Below are positions 1 to 8,625 of a DNA stretch of 64,000 nt, one piece after another (within the stretch, counting starts at the first letter, position 1; each line of letters starts with the position of its first letter). The stretch lies in NCBI GenBank assembly GCA_009841115.1, contig VXML01000031.1:3010-67009 (forward strand), in the 5' to 3' direction. Under the pieces are notes generated by a model. That model worked only from the letters and a program-made list of their open reading frames with translations, did not search any database and was not told the origin of the DNA. Source of the stretch: Gemmatimonadota bacterium. Its GTDB lineage: Bacteria; Latescibacterota; UBA2968; UBA8231. The position numbers and the translations under genes were made by a program.

Positions 1-1505
1 AGACGGCGTGGATTACTACCATCCGAATCCATCACGTAAATATCGAGATTGCCGGCGCGCTCGGACGCAAAGACGATGTGGCGACCATCAGGCGAAAATG
101 AGGGCGAAAAGTCGCCAGCCGGGTCATCAGTCAGACGGCGTGGATTACTACCATCCGAATCCATCACGTAAATATCGAGATTGCCGGTGCGCTCGGACGT
201 AAAGACGATGTGGCGGCCATCAGGCGAAAATGAGGGAAACCTGTCGATAGCTGGGTCATCGGTTAGCCGGCGCAGGTTGCTGCCATCCGAACCCATCACG
301 TAAATCTCCTCGTTGCCGGCGCGGTGGGATACAAAGACGATATGGCGACCATCAGGCGAAAATGAGGGCGAAAAGTCGTCGGTCGGGTCGTCGGTTAAGC
401 GGGTCAGATTGCCGCCGTCCGAATCCATCACGTAAATATCGGCGGTATGGTCGTGCTCGTCGCGGTAAGACATGAAGACGATGTGGCGACCATCGGGCGA
501 CCAAGAGGGCGAAAAGTCCCATCCCGAGTGGTCGGTCAAGCGGCGTAGGGCCCCGGCTGCCAAGTTCACGCCGCCAACCGCCTGCCCAATCCCCGCCGGC
601 AGCGACGGATCGGACGGATTGGCACTATAGGCCGCAAGCAGCAGCACGTCGGCCGTCGTAAGCTGGCCGTCGGCATTGACATCGCCGAGACTGATATCGC
701 CGTTGTTCGGCGGCGTGATGGACGAATCGATAATATATAATGCCACTACCAGCGCATCGGCCAGATCAACTTGGCCGTCGGCGTTGACATCGCCCAAAAT
801 GCCTCCGCTCAGCCCCTTCGCACGCGGCGCACCATCCAACGTTTCCACCACAATCTCCACCGGCACCGTCCCCACGCGAAAATCAGCATCTACGTAGGTC
901 ACCAAGCCCGCTCCCACCACGGCAAGACCATACTTCTGCTCCACCGCTGCCGTTAAGCGCATCGTCGCTGGAGCCGCACTAGCCGCCACCCCAGCCTGCC
1001 CATCAATGAGCACCATCCGCTGCGTATGCTGCTCCCCACCCGCTGTCAGCCGATACAGATACACCCCGGCGGCCACCGCTTGCCCGGCCGCATTCGTCGC
1101 GTCCCAAGCCGCCGCGTGAAAACCCGCCGGCCGCTCCTCATCCACCAGCGTCGCAACCCGCTGCCCCAGCACATTGAACACGTCTAGCCGCACCGGCGCA
1201 GCCGTCGGCAATTGATACGGAATAATCGTCGAGGGATTGAACGGATTGGGATAATTCTGCCCCAGCGCGAACCCCTGTGGCAGCGCAAGACCGCCCAGCG
1301 ACGCCAGCGCGAAATAGCCCGCCGCATCGGTCGTCGCCCGCGCCACCGGCCCGCGCCGCAAATCCGTTAGATCGAACAACAGCACCTGCGCCGCTACCGC
1401 TGGTTGCCCCTCAGCAAGACGCACCCGCCCTTCCACCAACGGCTCGGCGACCGCAGGAGCCGACAACGCCAGTCCGATCAAAATGGCAACTAATTTCTGC
1501 ATCAT
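1..1505 (-). CDS. Secreted FlgD-like / dockerin / TolB-propeller protein (partial)
   Basis: About 501 residues are visible and the C terminus is cut by the left edge. A signal peptide (residues 1-20, ending SAPAVA) is followed by a carboxypeptidase-regulatory-like beta domain (about 22-72). Next comes an FlgD/type-IX-sorting-like Ig domain (about 80-165) opening with LGQNYPNPFNPST. Two dockerin-type loops of the form GDVNADGQ follow (about 237-290), then TolB/PD40 propeller blades with FSPDGRHIVF and DIYVMDSDG motifs. The start has tandem ATG codons (1505 and 1502) and no strong ribosome site. It lies 16 bases after the SDR gene, so it may end that operon. It is probably exported and binds a ligand or partner; no catalytic residues are seen. 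Confidence 0.8.
   Translation of the reverse strand, partial: MMQKLVAILIGLALSAPAVAEPLVEGRVRLAEGQPAVAAQVLLFDLTDLRRGPVARATTDAAGYFALASLGGLALPQGFALGQNYPNPFNPSTIIPYQLPTAAPVRLDVFNVLGQRVATLVDEERPAGFHAAAWDATNAAGQAVAAGVYLYRLTAGGEQHTQRMVLIDGQAGVAASAAPATMRLTAAVEQKYGLAVVGAGLVTYVDADFRVGTVPVEIVVETLDGAPRAKGLSGGILGDVNADGQVDLADALVVALYIIDSSITPPNNGDISLGDVNADGQLTTADVLLLAAYSANPSDPSLPAGIGQAVGGVNLAAGALRRLTDHSGWDFSPSWSPDGRHIVFMSYRDEHDHTADIYVMDSDGGNLTRLTDDPTDDFSPSFSPDGRHIVFVSHRAGNEEIYVMGSDGSNLRRLTDDPAIDRFPSFSPDGRHIVFTSERTGNLDIYVMDSDGSNPRRLTDDPAGDFSPSFSPDGRHIVFASERAGNLDIYVMDSDGSNPRR
2..529 (-). repeat. 132-bp in-frame tandem repeats encoding propeller blades
   Basis: Four consecutive units start near 2, 134, 266 and 398, each 132 bases (44 codons). 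The first two are nearly identical at the DNA level and the later ones diverge. The last unit carries a short insertion with the residues DEHDHT. They encode TolB/PD40 beta-propeller blades, so this is a coding repeat and not a CRISPR or satellite. The near-identity of neighbouring units suggests recent duplication or gene conversion and a potential for copy-number change. Confidence 0.9.
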
Positions 1506-1521
1506 CCAAGCAACTCGCTTG

Positions 1522-2298
1522 CTAGACGATGGTCCATCCCCCATCCACCACCAGCGTGTGACCGGTGATCATCGACGCGGCATCCGACGCCAAAAAAATC
1601 ACCGGTGCCGACATTTCCTCTGGTTCGGCTAGGGCACCGCGCAGCAAATTTTTGGTCTTCACCGCATCGGCAAAGGCTTGGCTTTCCCGCATCGCGGTTT
1701 CGGCCAGCGGCGAACGGGTCACGGTTGGGGCCACCGCGTTGACCCGGATCTGATACTCGGCCCATTCCGCGGCCATAGTCCGCGTTAGGTTGTTGACGCC
1801 GCCCTTGGCACCTGAGTACGGGCCGCGCTCCGGTGCGCCGACTACGCCAGCTTGAGAAGAGATATTGATGATATTGCCTCCCCCTCCTTGGGCGATCATC
1901 TGCCGCGCGGCGATCTGGCTAGAGAAAAACACATTCTTCAGATTGGCATCGACGATCAAGTCGTAGAGTTCCTCGTCGTAGTCGAGGATTTTGCCGACCT
2001 TGTTGTAGCCAGCGTTGTTGACCAGCACGTCAATCCGCCCAAAGTGCGCGACGACCGCAGCCATAAAACGCTCGATAGAGCTTACGTCCGTCACGTCGAG
2101 TTGGTGGTGGAAACACGTCCCACCCGCACCCTCAATCTCCGCAGCCAGCGTTTCCAACTCGGCCGTGGTACGGCTGCCAACGGCGATGCGCGCGCCCGAC
2201 TGGGCGCATTCTAAAGCAATCGTCCGGCCAATCCCCCGGCCAGCTCCCGTGACAATGACGATTTTACCCTCTAGACCAAAACGCGCGAGTGGTGGCAT
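1522..2298 (-). CDS. SDR-family NAD(P)-dependent oxidoreductase
   Basis: 258 residues, the usual length for a classical short-chain dehydrogenase/reductase. The Rossmann motif TGAGRGIG is at residues 17-24, NNAG at 94-97, and the catalytic YxxxK at Y161/K165 with a serine near 147. The C terminus (ITGHTLVVDGGWTIV) is typical of FabG/gluconate-5-dehydrogenase-like members. It is cytosolic and interconverts a hydroxyl and a keto group. It lies 12 bases after the LarA-like gene with an AGAGGAGAG ribosome site in the gap. The neighbours suggest a hydroxy-acid or sugar-acid substrate, which the sequence alone cannot name. Confidence 0.93.
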   Translation of the reverse strand: MPPLARFGLEGKIVIVTGAGRGIGRTIALECAQSGARIAVGSRTTAELETLAAEIEGAGGTCFHHQLDVTDVSSIERFMAAVVAHFGRIDVLVNNAGYNKVGKILDYDEELYDLIVDANLKNVFFSSQIAARQMIAQGGGGNIINISSQAGVVGAPERGPYSGAKGGVNNLTRTMAAEWAEYQIRVNAVAPTVTRSPLAETAMRESQAFADAVKTKNLLRGALAEPEEMSAPVIFLASDAASMITGHTLVVDGGWTIV

Positions 2299-2310
2299 TT
2301 TCTCTCCTCT

Positions 2311-3492
2311 TTAGTACTCGGCGTCGGCTGCCCGTTGCAGTGCGCCAGCCGGAAAGACCGACACTTTTGCGTCAGCTCCGTGGTAGTTTTCCAATTCGCT
2401 CAATACGGCCTGCCAAGTTTTGCAAAAAATAACCCCCTCGCCAAAAAGCGAGGCTGCATCCCACTTGTTGATCCCAGGCGAAAATAGAATGGTGCGTCGG
2501 GCAGGCGGCCCGGCCTTTCCCCTCAGGGCAGTACCCGGCCCCAATACCGAGTGCCAGCCCAGCCCTTCCGGGCTAGCCGAGCACATGACAGTGGTTGAGT
2601 TTTCGTTGAAAGGGGTTTTCTTGGTGCCGCTCAACGGCGTCATGGCCAACCCAGCTTGGCACAGTTCCGTATCCTTGGGGAAGGCGTTGAACACGCCAAT
2701 GTCGAAGGCGTCGGGCACTTGGGTAGCGTACTGTTCCCGCCCCAACTCGCAGCCCCGCTCAAAAGCTGCGTCCGTGTCTCCAGCGACTAACCCCGAGATC
2801 TCCAAGTTTTCGTTGAGCAGCGGGTTGACGATATAAGTGACCCCAGCCATCTTCGCCACCTCGGACAGGTGGGCGCGAAAATTTTCGTGTACGTGGCGAT
2901 GGTTGAGCATGATCGTCTGCTGCCCACAAGCCCCGGGAATGAGCAATTTGGCTCCGCCGCCAAACATCCCCCCGCGCGGCGTGATCATCCCCAAGGCGAT
3001 GCGCACCTCGCAGGAGGTCATATCGCGGTTGACCCAAATCGGCACTCCGCGGCTGGAGTAGCCTAAGAATTCCAAGTTCTCGTACGCATTGTGGTTGAGT
3101 ACCTGCATAGTATCGACGATGTCCAACCCGACCTTCTTGACCAAGTCGTCGCGAGTCATCGGGCGATGAGCCGCTAGCGCGCAGATGATCTTTACGTCGT
3201 CGGCCCCAATCCCAGCCGCAGCCAACTCCTCAAGCACATAGGGCAAGAGCCGAAAAGCCGGCGTGGGACGCGAGAGGTCGTCAACCAAGATGGCCGCCGA
3301 AGACCGGCCGCGGGCAAATTCGCGCAGCGGCGGAGCGCCGATGGCCTCTTGCAGTGCTTGGCGAATGCCGGCGTCGCCGATGTCCGGCCCGCCGCGCATG
3401 TGGTGAACCGCCACTTCCCAGTGATCGGGAAATTCCATTTTGAACGGGGCCTTGCCGTACCAAGCAGCCCACGGGACGAAAATTTCCTGCAT
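2311..3492 (-). CDS. LarA-like nickel-dependent lactate racemase family protein
   Basis: 393 residues of the DUF2088/LarA family. Visible family motifs are DDLSRPT (about 70-76), AHRPMT (about 108-113) and the GGGAKLLIPG segment (about 181-190), whose lysine attaches the nickel-pincer nucleotide in LarA. The family racemises or epimerises 2-hydroxy acids. No larB/larC/larE cofactor genes occur in the window, so the cofactor would have to be made elsewhere. It lies between a TIM-barrel isomerase (10 bases upstream) and an SDR dehydrogenase (12 bases downstream), consistent with a 2-hydroxy-acid or aldonate catabolic operon. The substrate is unknown. Confidence 0.88.
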   Translation of the reverse strand: MQEIFVPWAAWYGKAPFKMEFPDHWEVAVHHMRGGPDIGDAGIRQALQEAIGAPPLREFARGRSSAAILVDDLSRPTPAFRLLPYVLEELAAAGIGADDVKIICALAAHRPMTRDDLVKKVGLDIVDTMQVLNHNAYENLEFLGYSSRGVPIWVNRDMTSCEVRIALGMITPRGGMFGGGAKLLIPGACGQQTIMLNHRHVHENFRAHLSEVAKMAGVTYIVNPLLNENLEISGLVAGDTDAAFERGCELGREQYATQVPDAFDIGVFNAFPKDTELCQAGLAMTPLSGTKKTPFNENSTTVMCSASPEGLGWHSVLGPGTALRGKAGPPARRTILFSPGINKWDAASLFGEGVIFCKTWQAVLSELENYHGADAKVSVFPAGALQRAADAEY

Positions 3493-3502
3493 GATTTTCC
3501 TC

Positions 3503-4267
3503 TTAGTGCAAGCCCATGGCCCGCAGGTTGCGCAGGCTCAGACCCAAGCTATCAAACGGATCGCCCGGGCAGGTGTCTTGTTCGATCAAGTACCATTCGA
3601 TCTGTGCTCTTTTGCAGGCCGCAAGAATAGGCTCCCATTCCAAGTTCCCCTCCCCTACTTCGGCGAAGCACTGCTTGGAGCCATCCATGCTCAGATCTTT
3701 GAGATGGACGATGTGCATGCGGTCGCGAAACTTGTCCAACCACGATACCGGGTTACCGCCGCCGTGTTGGATCCAATAGGTGTCTATTTCAAAGGAAAAG
3801 ACGGCTGGATCGCTCTCCTCGCGGAGGATGTCCAGCCCCGTCCGCCCCTCAAAGCGCTCCAATTCAAAGCTGTGGTTGTGGTAACTAAAGGTCAGGCCCG
3901 CGTCGATAAGCGGCCGCGCCGCCTCCGAGGCCTCGGCTGCAAAACGGACAAAGCCCTCGCGGTTGCGGTATTCCTGGGGCAAGCCGCCGATGGCCACGTG
4001 GCGGCACCCCCACATCTGATGCTCCTCGACGACGGCTTGCGGCTCGTCGCAGATGCGCTGGTAACTGGTGTGCGTGGCAGCAATCTGTACCTCCTCGGCC
4101 TCGCTTATCGCGGCCAGTTCGGCCGGTGAGATCGCCCCGAAGGCCGAGGCTTGCACGGCCTCGTAGCCGAGTGCTCGCACCTTGGCAAAGGTCTGGCGAA
4201 TGTCATCTGGGGTTTTGGTATAATCGCGCACCGTGAATAGTTGCGCGCCAATCGCTGAAGTAGGCAT
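3503..4267 (-). CDS. Sugar phosphate isomerase/epimerase (xylose-isomerase-like TIM barrel)
   Basis: 254 residues. Metal-site motifs of the xylose isomerase-like/AP-endonuclease-2 TIM-barrel family are present: SYHNHSFE, FEIDTYW, IVHLKD, VGEGNLEW and a late IEQD. This family includes IolE-type dehydratases and many keto-sugar epimerases using a divalent metal. It is the first gene of a minus-strand unit running into the LarA-like and SDR genes, so it probably acts on the same sugar-acid pathway. A ribosome site (AGGAGACG) precedes the ATG. The exact substrate cannot be assigned. A second, different member lies at 63080-63844. Confidence 0.9.
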   Translation of the reverse strand: MPTSAIGAQLFTVRDYTKTPDDIRQTFAKVRALGYEAVQASAFGAISPAELAAISEAEEVQIAATHTSYQRICDEPQAVVEEHQMWGCRHVAIGGLPQEYRNREGFVRFAAEASEAARPLIDAGLTFSYHNHSFELERFEGRTGLDILREESDPAVFSFEIDTYWIQHGGGNPVSWLDKFRDRMHIVHLKDLSMDGSKQCFAEVGEGNLEWEPILAACKRAQIEWYLIEQDTCPGDPFDSLGLSLRNLRAMGLH

Positions 4268-4451
4268 GTCGTCTCCTGTGTCTTGTGAACTCCGCGCAAT
4301 ATAGCCGCCGTCCCTCCTAGCGTCAATTCAGCAGTAGCTAAAGTCCATGGTCAACTTGTCGTGACTAGCCCCACCCTACAGGCGTTGGCTCCTTGCAGGT
4401 ATTCTAACTGAGATTGTATTCTAAAGGCCATTTAGCAAGAGGATTGACAAA

Positions 4452-5648
4452 GTGTCGAAGCGGGAACAGAAGGTGGTAGTAAACTTATTTTTGTCGGTGT
4501 ACGCGCCGGCCCTGATCTTGTCGGTCTGCCGGGGCCTGTTATTGCCCGTCCTGCCTTTGTTCGCCCGCTCTTTCGAGGTATCGTACAGCTTAGTGGGCGT
4601 GGTCCTAGCCGCAGACGGGATCGGCACTTTGCTGGGCGATGTGCCCGCGGGAGTGGTGGTGCGGCGGGTGGGTGAAAAGCGTGCCATGCTGTTGGGGGTA
4701 GGCTGCGTCTTAGTGGGGATTTTCGGCCTGCTGGTGGCCGCTGATCTGTGGCAAGTGAGTGCCTGTCGTCTGGTGTCGGGGATCGGTACGGCCCTGTGGA
4801 ATATTTCGCGCCATACGTACCTGGCCGGGGCCATTCGGCCGGCACTACGGGGACGAGCCATTGCCGTGTTCGGAGGCATCGGCCGCATTGGCTATTTTGC
4901 CGGACCGCTGCTCGGCGGCCTAGCGGCAGGGGCGTACGGCTTTCGGGCTGCCTTCCTGTTGTACGGGATATTGGCGGTGGTGGCTTTGCTGGCGGTCTTG
5001 CTCTGGGTGGAGGACCTCGGGGCTTCCCCAGGAGCAAGCCACCGGTCCAGAGGACGGGTCGGCGATGTTGTGCGCGGCCACTACCGCATCCTGCTCACTG
5101 CCGGCTCGGCCCAGTTGTGCGCCCAAATGGTGCGCACGGCCCGCCTGGTCATCGCGCCGCTCTACGCTGCCGATGTCCTAGGTTTGGGGGTCGAGGAGGT
5201 GGGGGTGATCATAGCGCTTGCCGCAGCCGTGGACATGCTCATGTTCTATCCGGCGGGCATGATCATGGACCACTGGGGGCGCAAGTACGCCTCGGTGCCC
5301 AGTTTTTTCGTCCAGAGTATGGGCATGGCCTCCATTCTCTTGGCGCAGGATTTTTCGGGCCTGCTCCTAGCTCTAGTGGTAGTGGGCCTGGGCAACGGCA
5401 TAGGGTCGGGGACCATGATGACTCTGGGCGCGGATCTAGCCCCGGACGATGGACGGGGGGTCTTTTTGGGGCTATGGCGCTTTGTCGGCGACTTGGGCGG
5501 AGCGGGCAGCCCCCTGGCCATGGGCTATATCGCCGATTGGGTCGGCCTGACCGAAACTCCATTGGCAGCCGCGGGCATTGGCCTAGCCGCAGCCCTCACT
5601 TTGTGGTTGGGGGTGCCCGAAACCCTGAAAAGGGCAGACCGTCTGTGA
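4452..5648 (+). CDS. MFS transporter
   Basis: 398 residues with about 12 hydrophobic segments. The MFS loop 2-3 signature is seen in degenerate form (GDVPAGVVVRRVGEKRAML) and again in the second half (YPAGMIMDHWGRKYASV). The start is a GTG preceded at good spacing by AGAGGA. It is an inner-membrane secondary transporter, probably driven by the proton gradient. It stands alone on the plus strand between two minus-strand blocks, so its neighbours give no substrate clue. An efflux-type role is possible from the resemblance to drug:H+ antiporters, but this is weak. Confidence 0.9.
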   Translation: MSKREQKVVVNLFLSVYAPALILSVCRGLLLPVLPLFARSFEVSYSLVGVVLAADGIGTLLGDVPAGVVVRRVGEKRAMLLGVGCVLVGIFGLLVAADLWQVSACRLVSGIGTALWNISRHTYLAGAIRPALRGRAIAVFGGIGRIGYFAGPLLGGLAAGAYGFRAAFLLYGILAVVALLAVLLWVEDLGASPGASHRSRGRVGDVVRGHYRILLTAGSAQLCAQMVRTARLVIAPLYAADVLGLGVEEVGVIIALAAAVDMLMFYPAGMIMDHWGRKYASVPSFFVQSMGMASILLAQDFSGLLLALVVVGLGNGIGSGTMMTLGADLAPDDGRGVFLGLWRFVGDLGGAGSPLAMGYIADWVGLTETPLAAAGIGLAAALTLWLGVPETLKRADRL

Positions 5649-5673
5649 GGCACCTCCTTGATCCTTGCCTTCC

Positions 5674-6783
5674 TCAGTAGCCGCCGCACGAACTGCAACT
5701 ACTACAACTACTGCAGGACGCTCCACTGTCGCCACTGTCGCCGCCGAAATCCAGCCACGACGAACTTTCACCGGACTCAGTGCCCGCTTCCTGGACCGAG
5801 CCAGTTTGATCGAGGCCGTCCTGATAGCTGTGGTCCGCATAGTACTCGACATCGCTGGCGGGCGGGGACTCGAAGTTGGCCTCTGGATTGAGGGTATTGC
5901 TCTCCCCGGCGTGGAAACCCGCGGCCCCAACATCGAATACGGCCTGGCCCTGTTCGTCAACCACGGATACGTCGTGGTAGTGGATATTGTGGTGGAATGA
6001 CATGGACGACCACATCCAAGCGTAGAGAAAGAAAGCGTCAAAGCCGTGATAGCCGTGGAAGAGAGGAGGCGTATCAGCCCCGGTGCGCCGCTCTTGCAAT
6101 TGCTCGGGCCGGTCCACTGGCTCTCGGGGGCGAATGACGCGGGTGTCGAGGGTCTGGCGCACATCGTCGCATTTGATATAAGTGGCCACGGCCTGGTTGA
6201 GGCGGCTGATAAAGTGGCTGAAATGAGCTTCTTTTTGGCGCTGGAATTGTTCGTACGCGTCCTGAGCCCGAAAGACGGGCTCCATGCGCTGGCGCAGGCT
6301 GTCAGTGCTTTCCCCGGGCTGTTGAGCAAAGTCGTTGGCTGTGCCGTTGACGGTGATAGTAATGGGATACACGTCCGGAGGATGGAGCCGGTCGATCTCA
6401 ATTTCAATGAGATAGGTCAGTTCCTGGTCGGCGTGCTCGACGACCAGATAGAGGGCCTCGAACAATTCTGATTCGTAGTAGTCGGTCTCCATGTGGAACT
6501 GTTCCATGGCGACCTTGAGATCGTCCTCTAGGCCCTGCTCGTCAAAGTAGAAGTCGTACTGGTCCTTGGTCAGGCGGACGATATTGGTCACTCCCATAGA
6601 GCGCAGGGCCATATTGAGCTGTTGCAAGATGGCCACCGCGGTGAAAGTCTCTTGTTCTTCCCGGTCGGACAGACCACCCGCAGTCAGGTAGTAGAGCATG
6701 CGACCGAAGACCTTGGTGGGTCTGACCTTTTCGACCAGGGTCTCCTGGGACGGGTCAATGGCGAGTTGGCCGTTGAAGTACAT
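5674..6783 (-). CDS. Unknown protein with Cys-Ser-Ser-Cys repeat tail
   Basis: 369 residues starting at an ATG with GGAGGA just upstream (an in-frame start 24 codons earlier is less likely). No family is recognised. The first 230 residues are acidic, mostly helical-looking and rich in Glu/Gln, with no signal peptide. The middle is His/Tyr/Trp-rich (FHGYHGF, SFHHNIHYHD). The last 40 residues are Gly/Ser/Asp-rich and end in ASCSSCSSCSSCGGY, encoded by 9-base repeats. Four evenly spaced cysteines suggest a metal site or a modified tail. It lies 23 bases after the GRDP-like gene, whose product also ends in a CxxC, so the two probably work together. Confidence 0.75.
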   Translation of the reverse strand: MYFNGQLAIDPSQETLVEKVRPTKVFGRMLYYLTAGGLSDREEQETFTAVAILQQLNMALRSMGVTNIVRLTKDQYDFYFDEQGLEDDLKVAMEQFHMETDYYESELFEALYLVVEHADQELTYLIEIEIDRLHPPDVYPITITVNGTANDFAQQPGESTDSLRQRMEPVFRAQDAYEQFQRQKEAHFSHFISRLNQAVATYIKCDDVRQTLDTRVIRPREPVDRPEQLQERRTGADTPPLFHGYHGFDAFFLYAWMWSSMSFHHNIHYHDVSVVDEQGQAVFDVGAAGFHAGESNTLNPEANFESPPASDVEYYADHSYQDGLDQTGSVQEAGTESGESSSWLDFGGDSGDSGASCSSCSSCSSCGGY

Positions 6784-6806
6784 GGGAATCCTCCTCAGTG
6801 GCGGGT

Positions 6807-7253
6807 CTAGGAATTGGCGCTGCGGCAGGCCCCGCAGTCGGCTCCGGGCAGCCAATAGGCCGCAGGAGGCGGGCCAAAGTAGCGCTGGTACAGGGCTAGG
6901 GTCTGGTCGAATTGGCTGTTGTTTTTGTCCTCCATGCCCCCGGGTTGGTGGTGGATCATGCGGCCAAAGTGCCGGCGGCAGAAGGCATCGTAGATGCGGG
7001 TGCAGAGGATGAATTCGTGCCAGGCCAAGTCGACGGGACGGGAGGGAGTCAGAACCTGGTCGCCGCCGGCGACCAAGTGGAGGAAACGCAGAACTTCGGT
7101 CAGCAGGCGGGGGACTTCCCGGCCTTGCACGTGGGTCCCAGAGGAAATTTTGTCCTTCAGAACGGGTTGTTTTTGCAAGAGTTCCAAAGCTAGGGCCGCG
7201 TGATCTAGGGCGTCGGGGGCGAGAACCAGCCCGCGATTCTTGTCACTGCCCAT
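6807..7253 (-). CDS. GRDP-like (glycine-rich domain-containing protein-like) protein
   Basis: 148 residues. The segment VDLAWHEFILCTRIYDAFC followed by FGRMIHHQPGG matches the conserved His/Trp motif of the plant GRDP/DUF1399-like family. Members occur singly in bacteria and their function is unknown. The C terminus carries a CGAC pair. The start overlaps the end of the glutamate dehydrogenase gene by 11 bases (ATGG within GATGGGCAGTGA), which predicts translational coupling. It is followed by the Cys-repeat protein. It is cytosolic as far as can be seen. The role is unknown; a metal- or cofactor-binding helper is one guess from the conserved His residues. Confidence 0.75.
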   Translation of the reverse strand: MGSDKNRGLVLAPDALDHAALALELLQKQPVLKDKISSGTHVQGREVPRLLTEVLRFLHLVAGGDQVLTPSRPVDLAWHEFILCTRIYDAFCRRHFGRMIHHQPGGMEDKNNSQFDQTLALYQRYFGPPPAAYWLPGADCGACRSANS

Positions 7254-8538
7254 CTGTGAAGTAATCCTTGGTGCCCTTGGCTTGAACCGCGTCGCCGATC
7301 CGGTTCAAGGCGTGGACGTACGCCGCGGTGCGCGGCGCTATGCCCTGCTCTTGGGCAATGGCCCAAATGCGCTCGGTCTCCTCGACCATCATCTGCCTGA
7401 GCCGCTGGTTGACCTGTTCTAAGGTCCAGTAGAGGCCCTGGCGATTCTGCACCCATTCGAAATAGCTCACCGTCACGCCGCCGGCATTGACCAAGATGTC
7501 GGGAAATACTATCACGTCCTGCTGGCGCAGGATCTCGTCGGCCCCCGGCGTGGTGGGGCCGTTGGCCAGTTCGTACACCGCCTTGGCCTTAATGTCGCGG
7601 GCATTGGCCTCCGTGATCTGGTTTTCCAAAGCCGCTGGAGCTAGGATATCGACGTCGAGCGCGAGCAATTCCTCGTTGGTGATGGTGTCGTGCTCGACGC
7701 CATTGCATACACTGCCCTCGCAGTACACCGCCTTGAGGGTGCGGGTCGAATCCTTGAACTGGCGCACGCTGGGGATGTCGAGTCCTTCGCGCCGGTAAAT
7801 CCCCCCTTTAGAGTCGCTTACAGCCACGACCTTGTAACCAGCATTGAAGAGCAATTCGGCGATGATGGCCCCGGCATTGCCAAAGCCCTGCACGGCCACG
7901 GTCGTGTCGGCCGGCGAGCCATTTAAGCCGAGCTGGGGCCAAGTCGCCTCAATGGTGAAAAAGGCCCCCATCGCGGTCGCCGTATCGCGCCCTAGACTGC
8001 CCCCCATAGTCAAGGGCTTGCCGGTGATGACCGCGGGCGTGATCTGCCGCTTGATAATGCCGTACTCATCCACCATCCAACCCATGATCATCTGATTGGT
8101 ATAGACATCCGGTGCTGGAATGTCGATGTCTGGGCCGATAAAGTCGGCCACGGCGTCGATATAGCCCCGGCTGAGTCGTTCCAGTTCAAAAGGGGACAGT
8201 TCCTTGGGATTGACCGTGATACCGCCTTTGCCACCGCCAAAGGGCAAATTGGCCACCGCGCACTTGAAGGTCATCCAAAAGGCCAAGGACTGGACCTCAT
8301 CGATGGACACGTCTTGGTGGTAGCGAATGCCGCCTTTGGTCGGGCCTCGGGTGTCGTCGTAGCGCACCCGGTAACCGGGAAAAATGCGCAACTCGCCGTT
8401 GTCCATGCGCACTGGGATGGAGACTTTCAAGCTCGACTTGGGCAACTTGAGCCGCTCGATAGCATCGTCGGAAATGGACGCGTACGCCAGTGCTTCCTCC
8501 AGCCGTTGGCTGGCATCGCTAAACAGCGATTGTGACAT
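7243..8538 (-). CDS. gdhA: Glu/Leu/Phe/Val dehydrogenase (glutamate dehydrogenase type)
   Basis: 431 residues, usual for hexameric glutamate dehydrogenase. The substrate motif PFGGGKGGI, with its conserved lysines, and GPTKGGIRYH are present, as is the Rossmann segment VQGFGNAGAIIAELL. It catalyses the reversible oxidative deamination of glutamate to 2-oxoglutarate and ammonium with NAD or NADP, in the cytosol. The gene leads a three-gene minus-strand unit with the GRDP-like and Cys-repeat genes. AGGAGCAGATCTC before the ATG is the ribosome site. Leucine or phenylalanine dehydrogenases share the fold, but the length and motifs favour glutamate. Confidence 0.92.
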   Translation of the reverse strand: MSQSLFSDASQRLEEALAYASISDDAIERLKLPKSSLKVSIPVRMDNGELRIFPGYRVRYDDTRGPTKGGIRYHQDVSIDEVQSLAFWMTFKCAVANLPFGGGKGGITVNPKELSPFELERLSRGYIDAVADFIGPDIDIPAPDVYTNQMIMGWMVDEYGIIKRQITPAVITGKPLTMGGSLGRDTATAMGAFFTIEATWPQLGLNGSPADTTVAVQGFGNAGAIIAELLFNAGYKVVAVSDSKGGIYRREGLDIPSVRQFKDSTRTLKAVYCEGSVCNGVEHDTITNEELLALDVDILAPAALENQITEANARDIKAKAVYELANGPTTPGADEILRQQDVIVFPDILVNAGGVTVSYFEWVQNRQGLYWTLEQVNQRLRQMMVEETERIWAIAQEQGIAPRTAAYVHALNRIGDAVQAKGTKDYFTDGQ

Positions 8539-8625
8539 GAGATCTGCTCCTTTAATTAGGCCGGATCAACACATTTGCAAAGTAGATATGCTAGACGAAC
8601 CGTGCAATTGGAAATCCGTCCAGAT

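Noticed and set aside
2..529. Regular direct repeats that could suggest a CRISPR array
   Set aside because: The 132-base units are continuous and in frame, with no spacer structure; they encode TolB propeller blades.
4748..5680. 310-residue plus-strand frame inside the first MFS gene
   Set aside because: It is an offset frame of the transporter with Arg/Gly/Pro-biased composition and no membrane helices.
5677..5721. 9-base repeats at the Cys-rich tail as an independent DNA element
   Set aside because: They are in frame and explained by the CSS codon repeat of the protein's C terminus.
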